This document shows, piece by piece, positions 44,512 through 56,442 of a stretch of DNA of 64,000 nt (position 1 is the stretch's first letter; every line of letters starts with the position of its first letter). Position numbers and translations under genes: made by a program. The notes below the pieces were generated by a model. It worked only from the letters and a program-made list of their open reading frames with translations. It did not search any database and was not told where the DNA came from. This DNA is from Nocardiopsis sp. JB363 (lineage in GTDB: Bacteria > Actinomycetota > Actinomycetes > Streptosporangiales > Streptosporangiaceae): contig NZ_FRFF01000103.1 of assembly GCF_900143625.1 (NCBI RefSeq), forward strand, positions 1 to 64,000, read 5' to 3'.

Positions 44512-44923
44512 ACGTTCCCCCAGTCGGCCGCAGTGTCGGTGGGTTCGCTTCCCGGGCTCGTCACACCCCCTCCACGTGACGAGCCCGGAAGCGCCGTGCC
44601 GGCTACTCGTCGCGAGCAGGGCCCTCCCCAGGTCCCTTCTCGCACCGGCACGGGTGCCCACCGGTCCCGAGGGCCACCTCGGGACCGAAGGCGCGACGGG
44701 TGGCCGGCGTTCCGCCCGGCCCCCGACGGCCATTTCCGGGACGTGATCGGTCTCGGTTCCTTGGAGCCGTGAGCCTGACGTCCCATGCTGTGAAGCCTAG
44801 CGCGTTCACAGTCAAATACACATGCATCTTGCCATGCATATGCATATGTAGATTCGGGACACGGTGTTTCTACACAACCCCCGGACGGGGGCGTACGTCA
44901 CCGGGAACCCGATTCCCGGATCC
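44512..44923. other. AT-rich regulatory patch between the LuxR-type and AMP-binding genes
   Basis: No gene is supported in this 412-bp gap. Positions about 44800-44875 are strikingly AT-rich for this genome and hold the 12-bp palindrome ATGCATATGCAT (44834-44845) and an earlier ATGCAT at 44822. A short GC hairpin (44878-44891) lies after the end of the LuxR-type gene. The patch probably contains the promoter of the minus-strand AMP-binding gene. Confidence 0.5.
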
Positions 44924-47500
44924 TCAACCCGCCCTGTGGCGCTCCACCCACGCGGTGATCTGTGTGCGTGAATGGAACCCCATCTTGCGGTTGATGTTGG
45001 CGACGTGACGTGCGGCCGTCGACGGGGTGATGAACAGGTCTCGGGCGATCTCCGGATTGCTCATACCGGTGCTCACCAGCAGGGCGATCTCCAGCTCCCG
45101 CTTGGTCAGACCGTCCTGCGGCCTGGTGACATCGGGGGAGTAGGTCGCGGTGGGGGTGCGGCGACGACCCGTCCCGGTACGACCGGACGAGCGGGTCCGC
45201 TTCTTCTCCGGGCCCTTCCCGCTGTTCCCGCCCGGGGTGCCGGAGGCGCGGGACCGCTTCTCCGGAGGACGGCGAGCCTCCGTCACCAGCCGTTCGGCCT
45301 CCAGGACCGCCTCGGCCTGACCCATGCGGTACCCCTGCTCCCACCAGGTCACCAGGTGACGGCGGCGCCGACGGACCGGTTCCACGTCCACGAACGGCCA
45401 CGGGGCGCCCTGGGTGGGCAGTCCCACCCGCTCGCGCAGGGCGGTGGCCGCCCCCGCCAGCCGGCAGGCGGGTTCGCGCAGGTCGTCCTCGAACGCGGCC
45501 CGGGCGATCGACGCCAGGATCCGGGCGGCCTCGGCGCGCTGCCCGCTCTGGTGGCTGAGCAGCAGCCCCTCACTCAGGTAGTCGTAGGCCTGCCCGGGCG
45601 AACCCTGGGCGTGCGCCACCCGACCGATCCCGGCCAGGCAGCGGGCCTCCTCCGCCATCGTCCCGATCATCCGCTGGGTGTCCAGGGCCTCCCGGTAGCA
45701 ACGGTCGGCGGTCATCAGGTCCCCGCCGACCTCCGCGGCGCGGGCCTGGCCGATGAGGATCACCCCCACGCCCCAGCGGTGGTCGATCCCGCGGAGCAGG
45801 GTCAACGCCGCGTTGTAGTGCTGGTCGGCGCCGAGGTGGTCACCCTGTTGGGCCACCAAGGCCGCTCGGGTGCCCAGGGCGATGGCCTCGCCCCACATGT
45901 CCCCGTTCTCACGGCACAGCTCCAGGGCCTCCTCCACCAGCACGGAGGCGCGTTCGACGCGGCGTTCGCGCACCTCCACCAAGGCCAACAGATTCAACGA
46001 GGTGCGTACGAAGACGCCGTCCCCGGTCTCACGGCACAGCCGCAGTCCCTCCTCGCCCGCGCTGCGGGCCAGGTCGTGGTCGCGCCGGACACGTGCCAAC
46101 TGGGCGCGACCGACCAGGGCCCGGGCCCTGGAGGGTGCCTTTGCGGACTCCTCCAGGTCGAGCAGACGGTCCATCCAGTGGGCGCCCTCGGAGTAGTTGT
46201 GGTGACTCACCCAGTGGGCGGAAAGGCTCACGCACAACCGTAGCCCCGGTTCGGCCGCCGCCTCCAGGTGCGACCTGCGCAGCAGCGAGCGGAGCGTGTC
46301 GTATTCGGCGAGCACCCGACGCCGTCCGGAGTCCCTCTCGGCCCAGGGCATCGAGCGGCTCGACTCCAGTTTGCGGCTCAGGTCCTCCACCAGAAGCAGC
46401 ATCCGTTCCAGGAGGCGGTCCTGGAAGAGGACGTCCTCGCCTTCGGCGTTCAGACGCTCCTCGGCGAACCTGCGCACGGCCTCGGGCAGCCGGTAACGCA
46501 CGCGTCCCTCGAACTCGCCCGTCACCGTGGCCAGGGAACGGTTCAGCAAGGAGGTGAGCAGGTCCAGGATGGCGGACTCGGGCAGACCCTCGTCGGAGCA
46601 CACCTGCTCGGCCAACTCCAGGTCCCACCCCCGGAACACCGAGAGCCGGCGCAACAGCACCCGTTCGGGTTCCGGCAGGTTCCGGTACACGTAGTCCAGT
46701 ACCACGGGCAGCACCTGGCTGCGCGAGACCGCCTGCCCGGGGCCGGGCCGTAGCTCGGGGGAGGACAGGTGCGCCCGTAGCCCCTGGAGCAGTGTCGTCA
46801 CACCGGACTCCGGAGCCTCCGCGCCGAGCAGCTCGATGCCGAGAGGCATGCCACCGGCCAGATCGCACAGGGCCGAGACCGCGTCCAGCTCCTCGGGGGA
46901 GGGCTCGAAGCGGGGATCGCGCGTACGCGCGCGGTCGAGGAACAACCGCACCGGTTCGGTCGTGGTCGGGTCGGGTGGTGGAGCGTTGCGCGCCACCACC
47001 GGCTGTGACATCGGCGGGACCATCCACACCGTGCCACCGGACAGCCGCACCGCCTGTTCGCTGGTGAGCATCAACGACACCGACGGGCAGGACGCCAACA
47101 GGGCGTCACCGATCTCGGTGACCTCCTCGGCCACGTGCTCGCACGAGTCCAGGACCAACAGCAGGCGCCGGTCGCGCAGTGCCTCGGTCACGGTGGTGGC
47201 CAGGGGTTGTCCCGCCTCCTCGACCACTCCTATGGCCTCGGCGATCCGCGCGTACACCTCAAGGCGGGTGCACACGTCGGTGAGATCGGCGAACCACGCC
47301 CCGTCCGGAAAGGAGACGGTGGACTGTTCGGCCACGTGGAGGGCCAGCCGTGTCTTGCCGATCCCATCGGCGCCACGGATGGTGACCGACCGGCTGGAGC
47401 CGAGCAGTCGGAGCAGATCACTCAGATCCGGTTCCCGGCCCACGAAGCTGGTGCCCGGCCGGGGGAGGTTGTGCCGCGCGGGCGCGGTCAAAGGTGCCAT
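44924..47500 (-). CDS. Large ATPase-LuxR regulator (NB-ARC/TPR/HTH), copy 1
   Basis: An 858-residue signal-transducing regulator of the AfsR/LAL-like class. Walker A G-A-D-G-I-G-K-T lies near residue 44, Walker B L-L-L-V-L-D-S near 115, a winged-helix region near 330, about ten TPR-like helices at 400-690, a Lys/Arg-rich linker at 720-780, and a C-terminal LuxR helix-turn-helix near 800 (L-T-K-R-E-L-E-I-A-L-L-V). The canonical G-x-x-G-x-G-K-T has Asp at its fourth position. ATG 47500 was chosen because a GAAGG lies just upstream; GTG 47509 adds three residues. It is 158 bp after a paralogue on the same strand, so the two may be one transcript. No ligand is evident. Confidence 0.88.
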   Translation of the reverse strand: MAPLTAPARHNLPRPGTSFVGREPDLSDLLRLLGSSRSVTIRGADGIGKTRLALHVAEQSTVSFPDGAWFADLTDVCTRLEVYARIAEAIGVVEEAGQPLATTVTEALRDRRLLLVLDSCEHVAEEVTEIGDALLASCPSVSLMLTSEQAVRLSGGTVWMVPPMSQPVVARNAPPPDPTTTEPVRLFLDRARTRDPRFEPSPEELDAVSALCDLAGGMPLGIELLGAEAPESGVTTLLQGLRAHLSSPELRPGPGQAVSRSQVLPVVLDYVYRNLPEPERVLLRRLSVFRGWDLELAEQVCSDEGLPESAILDLLTSLLNRSLATVTGEFEGRVRYRLPEAVRRFAEERLNAEGEDVLFQDRLLERMLLLVEDLSRKLESSRSMPWAERDSGRRRVLAEYDTLRSLLRRSHLEAAAEPGLRLCVSLSAHWVSHHNYSEGAHWMDRLLDLEESAKAPSRARALVGRAQLARVRRDHDLARSAGEEGLRLCRETGDGVFVRTSLNLLALVEVRERRVERASVLVEEALELCRENGDMWGEAIALGTRAALVAQQGDHLGADQHYNAALTLLRGIDHRWGVGVILIGQARAAEVGGDLMTADRCYREALDTQRMIGTMAEEARCLAGIGRVAHAQGSPGQAYDYLSEGLLLSHQSGQRAEAARILASIARAAFEDDLREPACRLAGAATALRERVGLPTQGAPWPFVDVEPVRRRRRHLVTWWEQGYRMGQAEAVLEAERLVTEARRPPEKRSRASGTPGGNSGKGPEKKRTRSSGRTGTGRRRTPTATYSPDVTRPQDGLTKRELEIALLVSTGMSNPEIARDLFITPSTAARHVANINRKMGFHSRTQITAWVERHRAG

Positions 47501-47658
47501 GGCCTTCACAATTAGGGGCTGGTCGGGGGTGTGTTCACCGCCGGGTGGCAGGGGTCACAGGGGTTTGGGTTCATCGGAGTCGGACGGTGCTGGTCCGACT
47601 TCCTGGTTTAGCGGGTGCACGCGCACTGTGCAAGTGCCGCTGCGCGTACGTCGGACGT

Positions 47659-50115
47659 TCAGCCAGGCTCCCGGGGAGAGGTCCAGCCGGTCAACTGCGT
47701 CCGGGACGAAATCGAGAGTTTTCTGAAGATGTTCGCGATATGCCGTGCGGCGGTGGCCTGACTGATGATCAACTCCTCGGCGATCTCACGGTTGGACAGT
47801 CCCTTCTCGGCCAGTGTGGCGATCTCGCGTTCCCGTGGGGTGAGCGATTCGGGTCCGCCTGCGCGGGCCCCCTGAGGTCGGGGAAAGGCCAGGGCACGGT
47901 CGCGGACCTGCTCCAACGGCAGGGAACGCCACGCGTTCCACGCCTGGGTGGCCTGGTCCGCGCCCACTCTACGCTCCACCGCCGAACGCAGCCGGACGGT
48001 CTCGGCCGACGGCTGTTCCAGGGAGGTGCGCAGGTCGGCGGCTACACCCGCCAGCGCCGCGGCGCGAGTGGCCTCCTCCTCGGCCAGCGCCAGCTCCGCC
48101 AAGGCCTCCATGGCCCGGGCCACCGAGATCCTGCGTCCTGAGGTGAAACTCACCTGTAGGCAGCGGGCCAGGGGAGCGCGTGCCGACAACGGGTCGCGCC
48201 AGGACAGATGCAACCGGCCCAGGTCGGCGGCGCACCGCGCCACCGCCGGGTCGGAGGGCAGTTCGCCGAAGACGTCCAAGGCCTCCGACAGTAGTTCGCG
48301 GGCGCGGTCGTGCTCCCCGGCCTCGGCCGCGATCGACCCCAGCGCGTGCAGGGATCGGGCCTCGACCCACCGGTCGCACAGGAGGCGCGCGGCGGACAGG
48401 CTCACCTCCAGGTGGGCGACGGCCTCCTCCGGGGCGCCACGACGCCGGGCCGACCGGGCCAACACCTCGCGCGCGCCGGCCTCGGTGATCGGGTCCCCGG
48501 CCACCACGGCCCACTCCAGGGCCTGGAGCGCCTGGCGTTCGGCCTCCTCCACGGAACTGGCGCGCAGGGAGAGGGTGGCCAGGGTCGTCAGGGCCGAAGC
48601 GGCCGCACCGGGCTCCCGGCAGGCCCGTGCCGACTCCAGGGCGCACATGGCCAGGGTGGACACCCGTGCGGCGGGGTCGACGTCCAGTCGCAGTTCGGCG
48701 TGGAGGGCCAGGGCGCGGGCCCTCCACGGGGGCGACTGGGTATCGGGGGACGCGGCCAGGACACACTCCAGGAGACGGCCGCCCTCGGCGGACAGGTCCC
48801 GCATCAGCCAGTGCGGACGCAGCGCCACGCACACGCGCAGGGCCTCGTCCACCCGTCCCTCGGACAGCGCCCAGCCCACCACCCGGGTGTGGTTCTCCCG
48901 GTGGTGGTCGTACTTGCGCAACCGGCCCAACCGCTCGGTCCAGTCGTTCGGTGTGCGCCCGCGTTCGGAAGCCTCCTCCAACCGGCGGACGCTGAAGTCG
49001 AGGTAACGCGACCAGCGTTCGTCGACGTCCTCGTCTTCCTCCAACTGCTCGATGGCGTAGGCGCGCACGGTCTCGGTGAGCCGGTAGTGGGCGGTGCCGT
49101 TGATCTCGGCGTCCACCACGATCAGCGACTTGTCCAGCAGGGAGAAGTGCAACGGCAGGATGTCGGTGGGTTCCACCCCTTCACCGGAACACACCTCTTC
49201 GGCCATCTCCAGGTACCAGGTGGAGAACACCGACAAGCGGTGCAGGAGCGAGCGCTCGGCGTTGGTGAGCATGCCGTGGCTCCACTCCAGCACCGCGCGC
49301 AGGGTGCGTTGGCGGGCCGGCAGGTTCTCCGTTCCGTCGCTGGTCAGCAGCTGGAAACGGTCGTCCAGCCTGCGCAGGATCTGTTGGACCGACAGCACCC
49401 GGACCCGTGCGGCGGCCAGTTCGATGGCGAGAGGCAGGCCGTCGAGCATGCGGCAGATCTCCGCGATGTAGCCGGAGTTCTCCCGGGTCATCTCGAAACC
49501 GGAGCGGGCGGCGTGCGCGCGGGTCAGGAAGAGCCGCACCGACTCGTAGCGCTGGGCGTCCCGCCGCGGGATGGGCACCGGAACGGCGGCGTAGGGGTCG
49601 GTGGGGGTGGGCCGTGAGGGCAGGGAGAGCGGCGGGACCCGCCAGATGCTCTCCTCGGGTACGTGGAGCGGCCGGCGGCTGGTCGCCAGGATCCGTACTC
49701 GGGGACAGTCGCGCAGCACGGCCTGGCACAGTTCGGCCATCGGCCCCACCGCGTGCTCACAGGTGTCCAGGAGCAGCAGCAGGTGCTGGGTGCGCAGTGC
49801 CGTGATGATGCCGTCCATCAGGGTCGTGGAATCGCCCTGGGCGGCCTGGAGGCCCGCGGCGACGGTGCGCAGCGCCTGTTCGTGGGTGGAGGCCTCGCTC
49901 AGGTCGATGAAGCGCACCCCGTCGGGGAACTGGCGCAGCACACGTTCGGCCAGGTGGAGGGCGAGTCTGGTCTTGCCGATTCCACCGGTACCGGTCAGCG
50001 TGATCATCCTGGCGGTCCCGAGCAGGCGACCCAGGTCGACGATGTCGCGTTCGCGTCCGACGAACCGGATGAACTCGCCGGCGGACAGGGGCAGGTTGTG
50101 GCGAGGAGGAGACAT
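47659..50115 (-). CDS. Large ATPase-LuxR regulator (NB-ARC/TPR/HTH), copy 2
   Basis: An 818-residue paralogue of the downstream regulator, with the shared start pattern M-x-P-x-x-H-N-L-P and F-V-G-R-E. Walker A is G-T-G-G-I-G-K-T near residue 44, Walker B L-L-L-L-L-D-T near 116, and N-B-ARC sensor T-S-R-R near 147. TPR-like repeats cover about 420-690. The C-terminal LuxR helix-turn-helix near 760 begins L-T-P-R-E-R-E-I-A-T-L. ATG 50115 follows GAGG, and TAGTAA lies 8 nt before it. It is preceded by hisS with a hairpin between. Confidence 0.9.
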   Translation of the reverse strand: MSPPRHNLPLSAGEFIRFVGRERDIVDLGRLLGTARMITLTGTGGIGKTRLALHLAERVLRQFPDGVRFIDLSEASTHEQALRTVAAGLQAAQGDSTTLMDGIITALRTQHLLLLLDTCEHAVGPMAELCQAVLRDCPRVRILATSRRPLHVPEESIWRVPPLSLPSRPTPTDPYAAVPVPIPRRDAQRYESVRLFLTRAHAARSGFEMTRENSGYIAEICRMLDGLPLAIELAAARVRVLSVQQILRRLDDRFQLLTSDGTENLPARQRTLRAVLEWSHGMLTNAERSLLHRLSVFSTWYLEMAEEVCSGEGVEPTDILPLHFSLLDKSLIVVDAEINGTAHYRLTETVRAYAIEQLEEDEDVDERWSRYLDFSVRRLEEASERGRTPNDWTERLGRLRKYDHHRENHTRVVGWALSEGRVDEALRVCVALRPHWLMRDLSAEGGRLLECVLAASPDTQSPPWRARALALHAELRLDVDPAARVSTLAMCALESARACREPGAAASALTTLATLSLRASSVEEAERQALQALEWAVVAGDPITEAGAREVLARSARRRGAPEEAVAHLEVSLSAARLLCDRWVEARSLHALGSIAAEAGEHDRARELLSEALDVFGELPSDPAVARCAADLGRLHLSWRDPLSARAPLARCLQVSFTSGRRISVARAMEALAELALAEEEATRAAALAGVAADLRTSLEQPSAETVRLRSAVERRVGADQATQAWNAWRSLPLEQVRDRALAFPRPQGARAGGPESLTPREREIATLAEKGLSNREIAEELIISQATAARHIANIFRKLSISSRTQLTGWTSPREPG

Positions 50116-50313
50116 GGCCTCGTTTACTAGAACACCGATGTCGACCGCCTCGTGTCCGTGACGTCCACGACGCGGCCGGTTACAGTCTGGCACCGGGTGT
50201 TCGTGGCTGTCTCGTGAATGGCCGGTTCCGGCACGAGGGGTCGGAAACCGCCCACGCCGGGCCGTAATTTGCTAAGGGCCCATCGTGACCCTCGTGAATT
50301 CGGGCCGTGACGA

Positions 50314-50342
50314 CCCCGGGGGAGGGGTGCTTCCCACCGGGG
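50314..50342 (-). terminator. Hairpin downstream of hisS
   Basis: CCCCGG (50314-50319) pairs with CCGGGG (50337-50342), with an inner GGGA/TTCCC arm. On the minus strand it starts 14 bp after the hisS stop and lies before the LuxR-type gene. Confidence 0.45.
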
Positions 50343-50356
50343 CCGAACCGCGCGGA

Positions 50357-51676
50357 TCAGCCCTTCGGGTCCCAGACGGCCGGGTCGGCGGTGGTCTGCT
50401 CGCCCCGTTCCATGTCCTTGACCTCGTGGGCGCCGCCCTCCTCGAAGGGTGGGAACCAGACGAAGGGGACGCCCTTCTTGGACGCGTACTGGATCTGCTT
50501 GCCGACCTTGGCGGTGGAGTGGAACACCTCGGTGTTGAACCCGCGTCCACGCAGCAGTTCACCGGTGCGCAGCGCCTCGGCGCGTCGCTCGGCGTTGGGG
50601 ACGACCACCATCACGTCGGTGGGGCACACCCGGCCGGCCTCGATGCGTCCCTCCGCGACGAGCTTGGCGAAGATGCGGGTCAGGCCGATGGAGATGCCCA
50701 CCCCGGGCAGCTTCCGACGGATGAACTGGCCGGCGAGGTCCTCGTAGCGTCCACCCGCGCAGATGCTGCCGTACCCCGGGTCGTCGTCGAAGGAGGCCTC
50801 GTAGACGGTGCCGGTGTAGTAGTCCAGGCCACGGGCGATGGACAGGTCCGCCACCACGTCGCCCTCGGGCAGGTCGGCCAGGTCGTTCATGACGAACGCC
50901 AGTTCCTCCAGGCCCTCCTCCAGCAGCTCCGAGGTGACACCCAGTTCACGGACCCCCGCGACCACGGTGGCGCCGTCGCCCTTGACACGGGCCAGCGCCA
51001 GGCAGGGGTCGATCTGCTCCGTGGTCAGGCCCTCGGCGACCAGGATCTCCCGTACGCCCTCGTCCCCGATCTTGTGGAGTTTGTCCACGGCGCGGATGAC
51101 CGCGATCGGGTCCTTGACGCCCAGACCCTCGTAGAAGCCCTGGAGCACCTTGCGGTTGTTGACGTTCAGGGTCCAGGCGGGGATGTCCAGCCCGCTGAGA
51201 ACCCGGTGCACGATGCGGGGGAGCTCGGCGTCGAAGTGCAGCGGCACCGAGTCCACGTTGATGACGTCGATGTCGCACTGGGTGAACTCGCGGAACCGGC
51301 CCTCCTGCGGGCGCTCACCGCGCCAGACGCGCTGCATCTGGTAGCGCTTGAACGGGAAGGTCAGCTCGTTGAAGTGCTGGGCGACGTAGCGGGCGAAGGG
51401 CACCGTCAGGTCGAAGTGCAACCCGAGCCTGGCGTCGGAGTCGTCCTTGGCGTCGGCCTGGAGACGGTGCAGGGTGTAGACCTCCTGGGAGGTCTCGCCC
51501 TTGGCCATCAGCACGTCCAGGTTCTCCACCGAGGGGGTTTCCACGGACGCGAAGCCGAAGGACTCGAACCCGGCGCGGATATGGTCCAGCCAACGCTGCT
51601 CCACGGCCCGGACTTGTGGGGTCCACTCGGGGAAACCGCTGATGGGGGTGGGGCGGACGACGCGCTGATCGGACAT
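50357..51676 (-). CDS. hisS: Histidyl-tRNA synthetase
   Basis: HisRS charges tRNA-His. The 439-residue class II synthetase has motif 2 as R-V-W-R-G-E-R-P near 121, the HisA signature R-G-L-D-Y-Y-T near 268, and the final motif-3 region G-G-R-Y near 291 with G-V-G-I-S-I-G-L-T-R near 315. The C-terminal anticodon domain is about 340-435. This is the divergent HisRS type that opens with P-I-S-G-F-P-E rather than the usual A-P-K-G-T-Y/R-D, so a second hisS elsewhere is possible. ATG 51676 was chosen from the start of homology; upstream is only a weak AGGGAG. Confidence 0.9.
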   Translation of the reverse strand: MSDQRVVRPTPISGFPEWTPQVRAVEQRWLDHIRAGFESFGFASVETPSVENLDVLMAKGETSQEVYTLHRLQADAKDDSDARLGLHFDLTVPFARYVAQHFNELTFPFKRYQMQRVWRGERPQEGRFREFTQCDIDVINVDSVPLHFDAELPRIVHRVLSGLDIPAWTLNVNNRKVLQGFYEGLGVKDPIAVIRAVDKLHKIGDEGVREILVAEGLTTEQIDPCLALARVKGDGATVVAGVRELGVTSELLEEGLEELAFVMNDLADLPEGDVVADLSIARGLDYYTGTVYEASFDDDPGYGSICAGGRYEDLAGQFIRRKLPGVGISIGLTRIFAKLVAEGRIEAGRVCPTDVMVVVPNAERRAEALRTGELLRGRGFNTEVFHSTAKVGKQIQYASKKGVPFVWFPPFEEGGAHEVKDMERGEQTTADPAVWDPKG

Positions 51677-52421
51677 GTGGGGTTCTCGGCTCCCTCGGGA
51701 GTGTTCTGTCTGCGGACTCGCTGTCCCCTGATCGACCCCGGAACGCGCGGGCACACGAGTGTGCGCTGTTCGGGGGAGGGGTGCGGAGTACATCCTACGC
51801 ACTGGGCGTGGCCGAGGCATCGTGAGCGGCCGCCACCGGCCCACGTGGACGGTTGTGGGCCGGTGGGGCTCGGGAACGCCCGAACGGGGTGGTACGGCCG
51901 GTTCGACATCGAAGAGCGAGACGTCGGTGGCGGTCGTGCGCCCCAAGGCGCCGCCGGGGCCCCGTGGGTCGCGTGCTCGTGCCAGGAGTCGACGGCGACC
52001 TCACTCAGATGGGTGCCCTGCTTTCCACCGTAGATGCAGGGAGCGGTGCCGGACAGGGATCGACGCGGCCGAAAGCGGCCGAAAATGGCCGCTCACAATG
52101 TCGTAAAGTGCCCCGACCGGGGTACAGGAATGTGCTTGTCTGACTACGGTCCGTTCGCGAACCCGGACTCCCGGCCACGAGATGGACATCCGATGGCGGG
52201 GTGTCCACAGTCACGTTCGGGCCGGAACCCCCTCACCTCGGCCGTCGCCGGGGCCCTCATGGTCACTCTGCCGAAACCCCGGAATCCAGCGTCGACCGGT
52301 GTTAGGTTCCAGATGCGGATCCTCCAGTGGAGGTTCGGACCCCGGCGGATCCGCGCCCCTCCAGCCCGGGTCGCGTGAGCCAACCGTCCGTCCAGACCCG
52401 GCACTCTCGCTAGGACAAACT
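51677..52421. other. Long intergenic region between hisS and the GTPase gene
   Basis: This 745-bp region between divergent genes has no convincing coding sequence; all its open frames are Arg-rich shadows. A TAGGAT element near 51793 (minus strand) may be the hisS -10 box. A hairpin of CCCCG/CGGGG near 52110-52127 and a run of GCGGCCGAAA repeats at about 52066-52095 are visible. No T-box motif on the hisS strand was found. Confidence 0.45.
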
Positions 52422-53048
52422 GTGATCCACTCAGCTAACAGCACGAACAACGTCCACGCACCCACCGAACTGTCCACCAAGATCATCATCGCCGGGGGCT
52501 TCGGAGTCGGTAAGACCACGTTCGTCGGGGCTGTCTCTGAGATCCCCCCGGTCCGTACCGAGGCGGCCGTCACCTCGGCGAGCGTCGGTGTGGACGACCT
52601 CTCGCACACCCCGGACAAGACCAGCACCACGGTCGCCATGGACTTCGGTCGTATCTCCCTCGAAACCGACCTCACCCTTTTCCTGTTCGGCACCCCCGGC
52701 CAGCAGCGCTTCTGGTTCATGTGGGACGACCTGGTCCGCGGCGCCCTCGGGTCGGTCATCCTCGCCGACACCCGCCGGCTGGAGGACACCTTCCAGGCCC
52801 TCGACTACTTCGAACGCCAGTACCGGCTCCCGTTCGTCGTGGCCGTCAACGAGTTCGACGCCGACACGAGCTACACCGCCGACGAGCTGCGCGACGCCCT
52901 GGACCTGGCCCCCGACGTTCCCGTCGTCCCGTGCGACGCCCGCGACCGCAAGTCCGTGGTCAAGGTCTTGCTGACCCTCGTCAAGCACGCCATGGCCATG
53001 GAGGCCCGCCAGCGCACCCAGCGCACCCAGAGCCAACTCGTGAACTGA
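52422..53048 (+). CDS. CvnD-like small GTP-binding protein (orphan)
   Basis: A 208-residue Ras-like GTPase of the actinobacterial conservon type. The G1 loop G-G-F-G-V-G-K-T-T lies near residue 25, and G3 as G-T-P-G-Q-Q-R-F-W near 88. The G4 motif reads N-E-F-D near 141 instead of N-K-x-D, as in this family. In Streptomyces conservons (cvn) it follows a sensor kinase, a roadblock protein and a DUF742 protein; none is present here, so it is an orphan. GTG 52422 follows TAGGACAAA. The C-terminus is a short Arg/Gln-rich tail. The next gene is secA2, 117 bp downstream. Confidence 0.88.
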   Translation: MIHSANSTNNVHAPTELSTKIIIAGGFGVGKTTFVGAVSEIPPVRTEAAVTSASVGVDDLSHTPDKTSTTVAMDFGRISLETDLTLFLFGTPGQQRFWFMWDDLVRGALGSVILADTRRLEDTFQALDYFERQYRLPFVVAVNEFDADTSYTADELRDALDLAPDVPVVPCDARDRKSVVKVLLTLVKHAMAMEARQRTQRTQSQLVN

Positions 53049-53153
53049 GCACGCCGTCCCGTCGCTGCCCGAACGAGTCCCCTTGGGATGGTTTCGCACC
53101 ATTGTTGTGCACATGCGATCACCCGAGGGGAACCAACGGGTTGTGTCCGGCGT

Positions 53154-53159
53154 TACCCT
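53154..53159 (+). promoter_or_regulatory. -10 box TACCCT for secA2
   Basis: TACCCT lies 6 nt before GTG 53166 and there is no ribosome binding site between them, which is the leaderless pattern. This decides the start against ATG 53178. Confidence 0.5.
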
Positions 53160-53165
53160 GGCGTG

Positions 53166-55481
<2,316 letters not shown>

Positions 55482-55502
55482 TTTTCACTCTCCACTGATC
55501 CG

Positions 55503-55547
55503 ATGCGCGGGTCGGGACCAAGGTCCCGGCCCGCGCATTACTTTTGT
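55503..55547 (+). terminator. Strong intrinsic terminator after secA2
   Basis: A 17-bp stem (55503-55519 with 55522-55538, one T-G pair) with a 2-nt loop is followed by TACTTTTG. It begins 22 bp after the secA2 stop. Confidence 0.85.
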
Positions 55548-55615
55548 CGGCTATTCTGCTCAAAACGCTGGGACGCTCCTTCAGCCCCCTGTTCAATGAC
55601 GGGGAGAAGGTTAAT

Positions 55616-55933
55616 ATGGACGCGTTTTCAATGGAACCCGAGACGGTTGGGATTGCATCCACGGTGGTTCACGAGATCGGTGCGCAGGAGAAGATCAGTT
55701 ACGGTCGTAACGACCGCTTCGCCGGGGGTCCCGTTGGCGGCGGGAGTTTCTGGATCGACGACCAGGGACGCCCGGTGGCCAAGATCGGTGGCCCGAGGGA
55801 GTGGCGTCCCACTCCCATGATCGATGTTCGTGTGGGCGACGTGTTCAGTGTCGGAGGCCAGGTCTGGCGGGTCGCCGAAATAGTCGACGCCGATTCTCCG
55901 AGCGCGTATCTACTGGCGACCAGGATTAGTTGA
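55616..55933 (+). CDS. Small actinobacterial protein (DUF6406-like)
   Basis: A 105-residue protein with no membrane segment and a beta-rich pattern (W-R-V-A-E-I-V near residue 86, conserved V-G-D-x-F near 75). It recalls a small family (DUF6406) found mainly in actinobacteria, of unknown function; I give the assignment with caution. GGGGAGAAGG precedes ATG 55616. A TATTCT box at 55552-55557 may be its promoter. The DNA is less GC-rich than its surroundings, which suggests later acquisition or relaxed codon use. Confidence 0.65.
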   Translation: MDAFSMEPETVGIASTVVHEIGAQEKISYGRNDRFAGGPVGGGSFWIDDQGRPVAKIGGPREWRPTPMIDVRVGDVFSVGGQVWRVAEIVDADSPSAYLLATRIS

Positions 55934-56442
55934 TCCGCGGGTCGACTTCACGGTCGACCGCTTCTTTGTTCGTTCCCTCGCCGGAATTGCAACCCTCTGC
56001 AACCTTTTCACGGATCGTTGCGGAGGGTATTGTTTTGCGGTTTCCGGCGGGGGGATTTGTGCCCTGGCCGTTTCCGGACATATACGAGGGTCGGCACCCG
56101 CCTCCCTGCCATGGCCGGGTCCTGCGGTGACGTTCTGTCGTCGCAGGTCGTCGCGGTGTCGTCCCCTTCCCCTTTCGGTCAATCGAGACGTTCCGGTTAT
56201 CGAAGAGGGGTGTTCGTGTCGCCGATGCTTCGTTAACGTCGAAGTTGCGCGGCACGCCCCCGCAGGTGGCCGGCGGGAGAGCCCTTCGCTTCGGTGGGGG
56301 TGCGGTCATCGCGTTGCCGACCAAGGTCGGTCCCAGGGGCTGTCCCCCGCCCCTGGGCCTGGCCGCTCCCCGTCGATCACCCGCTCGCACCTCACCGCCC
56401 TGGACCCCGCGCAGCCCTACGGCTCCCGATAGGTTCGGCGGT
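55934..56442. other. Non-coding stretch before the Dabb gene
   Basis: I see no supported gene in these 509 bp. Both strands hold only short Arg- and Pro-rich frames with no ribosome binding site. The first 200 bp have unusually low GC for the window. TAGGTT at 56430-56435 is the putative -10 box of the next gene. Confidence 0.5.

Noticed and set aside
51888-51902. T-box-like GGGGTGGTACGGC near hisS
   Set aside because: It lies on the plus strand, opposite to hisS, lacks the exact TGGNACC core and shows no specifier or terminator structure. On the hisS strand I found no such motif.
56127-56432. Possible small protein before the Dabb gene
   Set aside because: The frame is Arg/Pro/Ser-rich, has no ribosome binding site, and overlaps the promoter of the Dabb gene.
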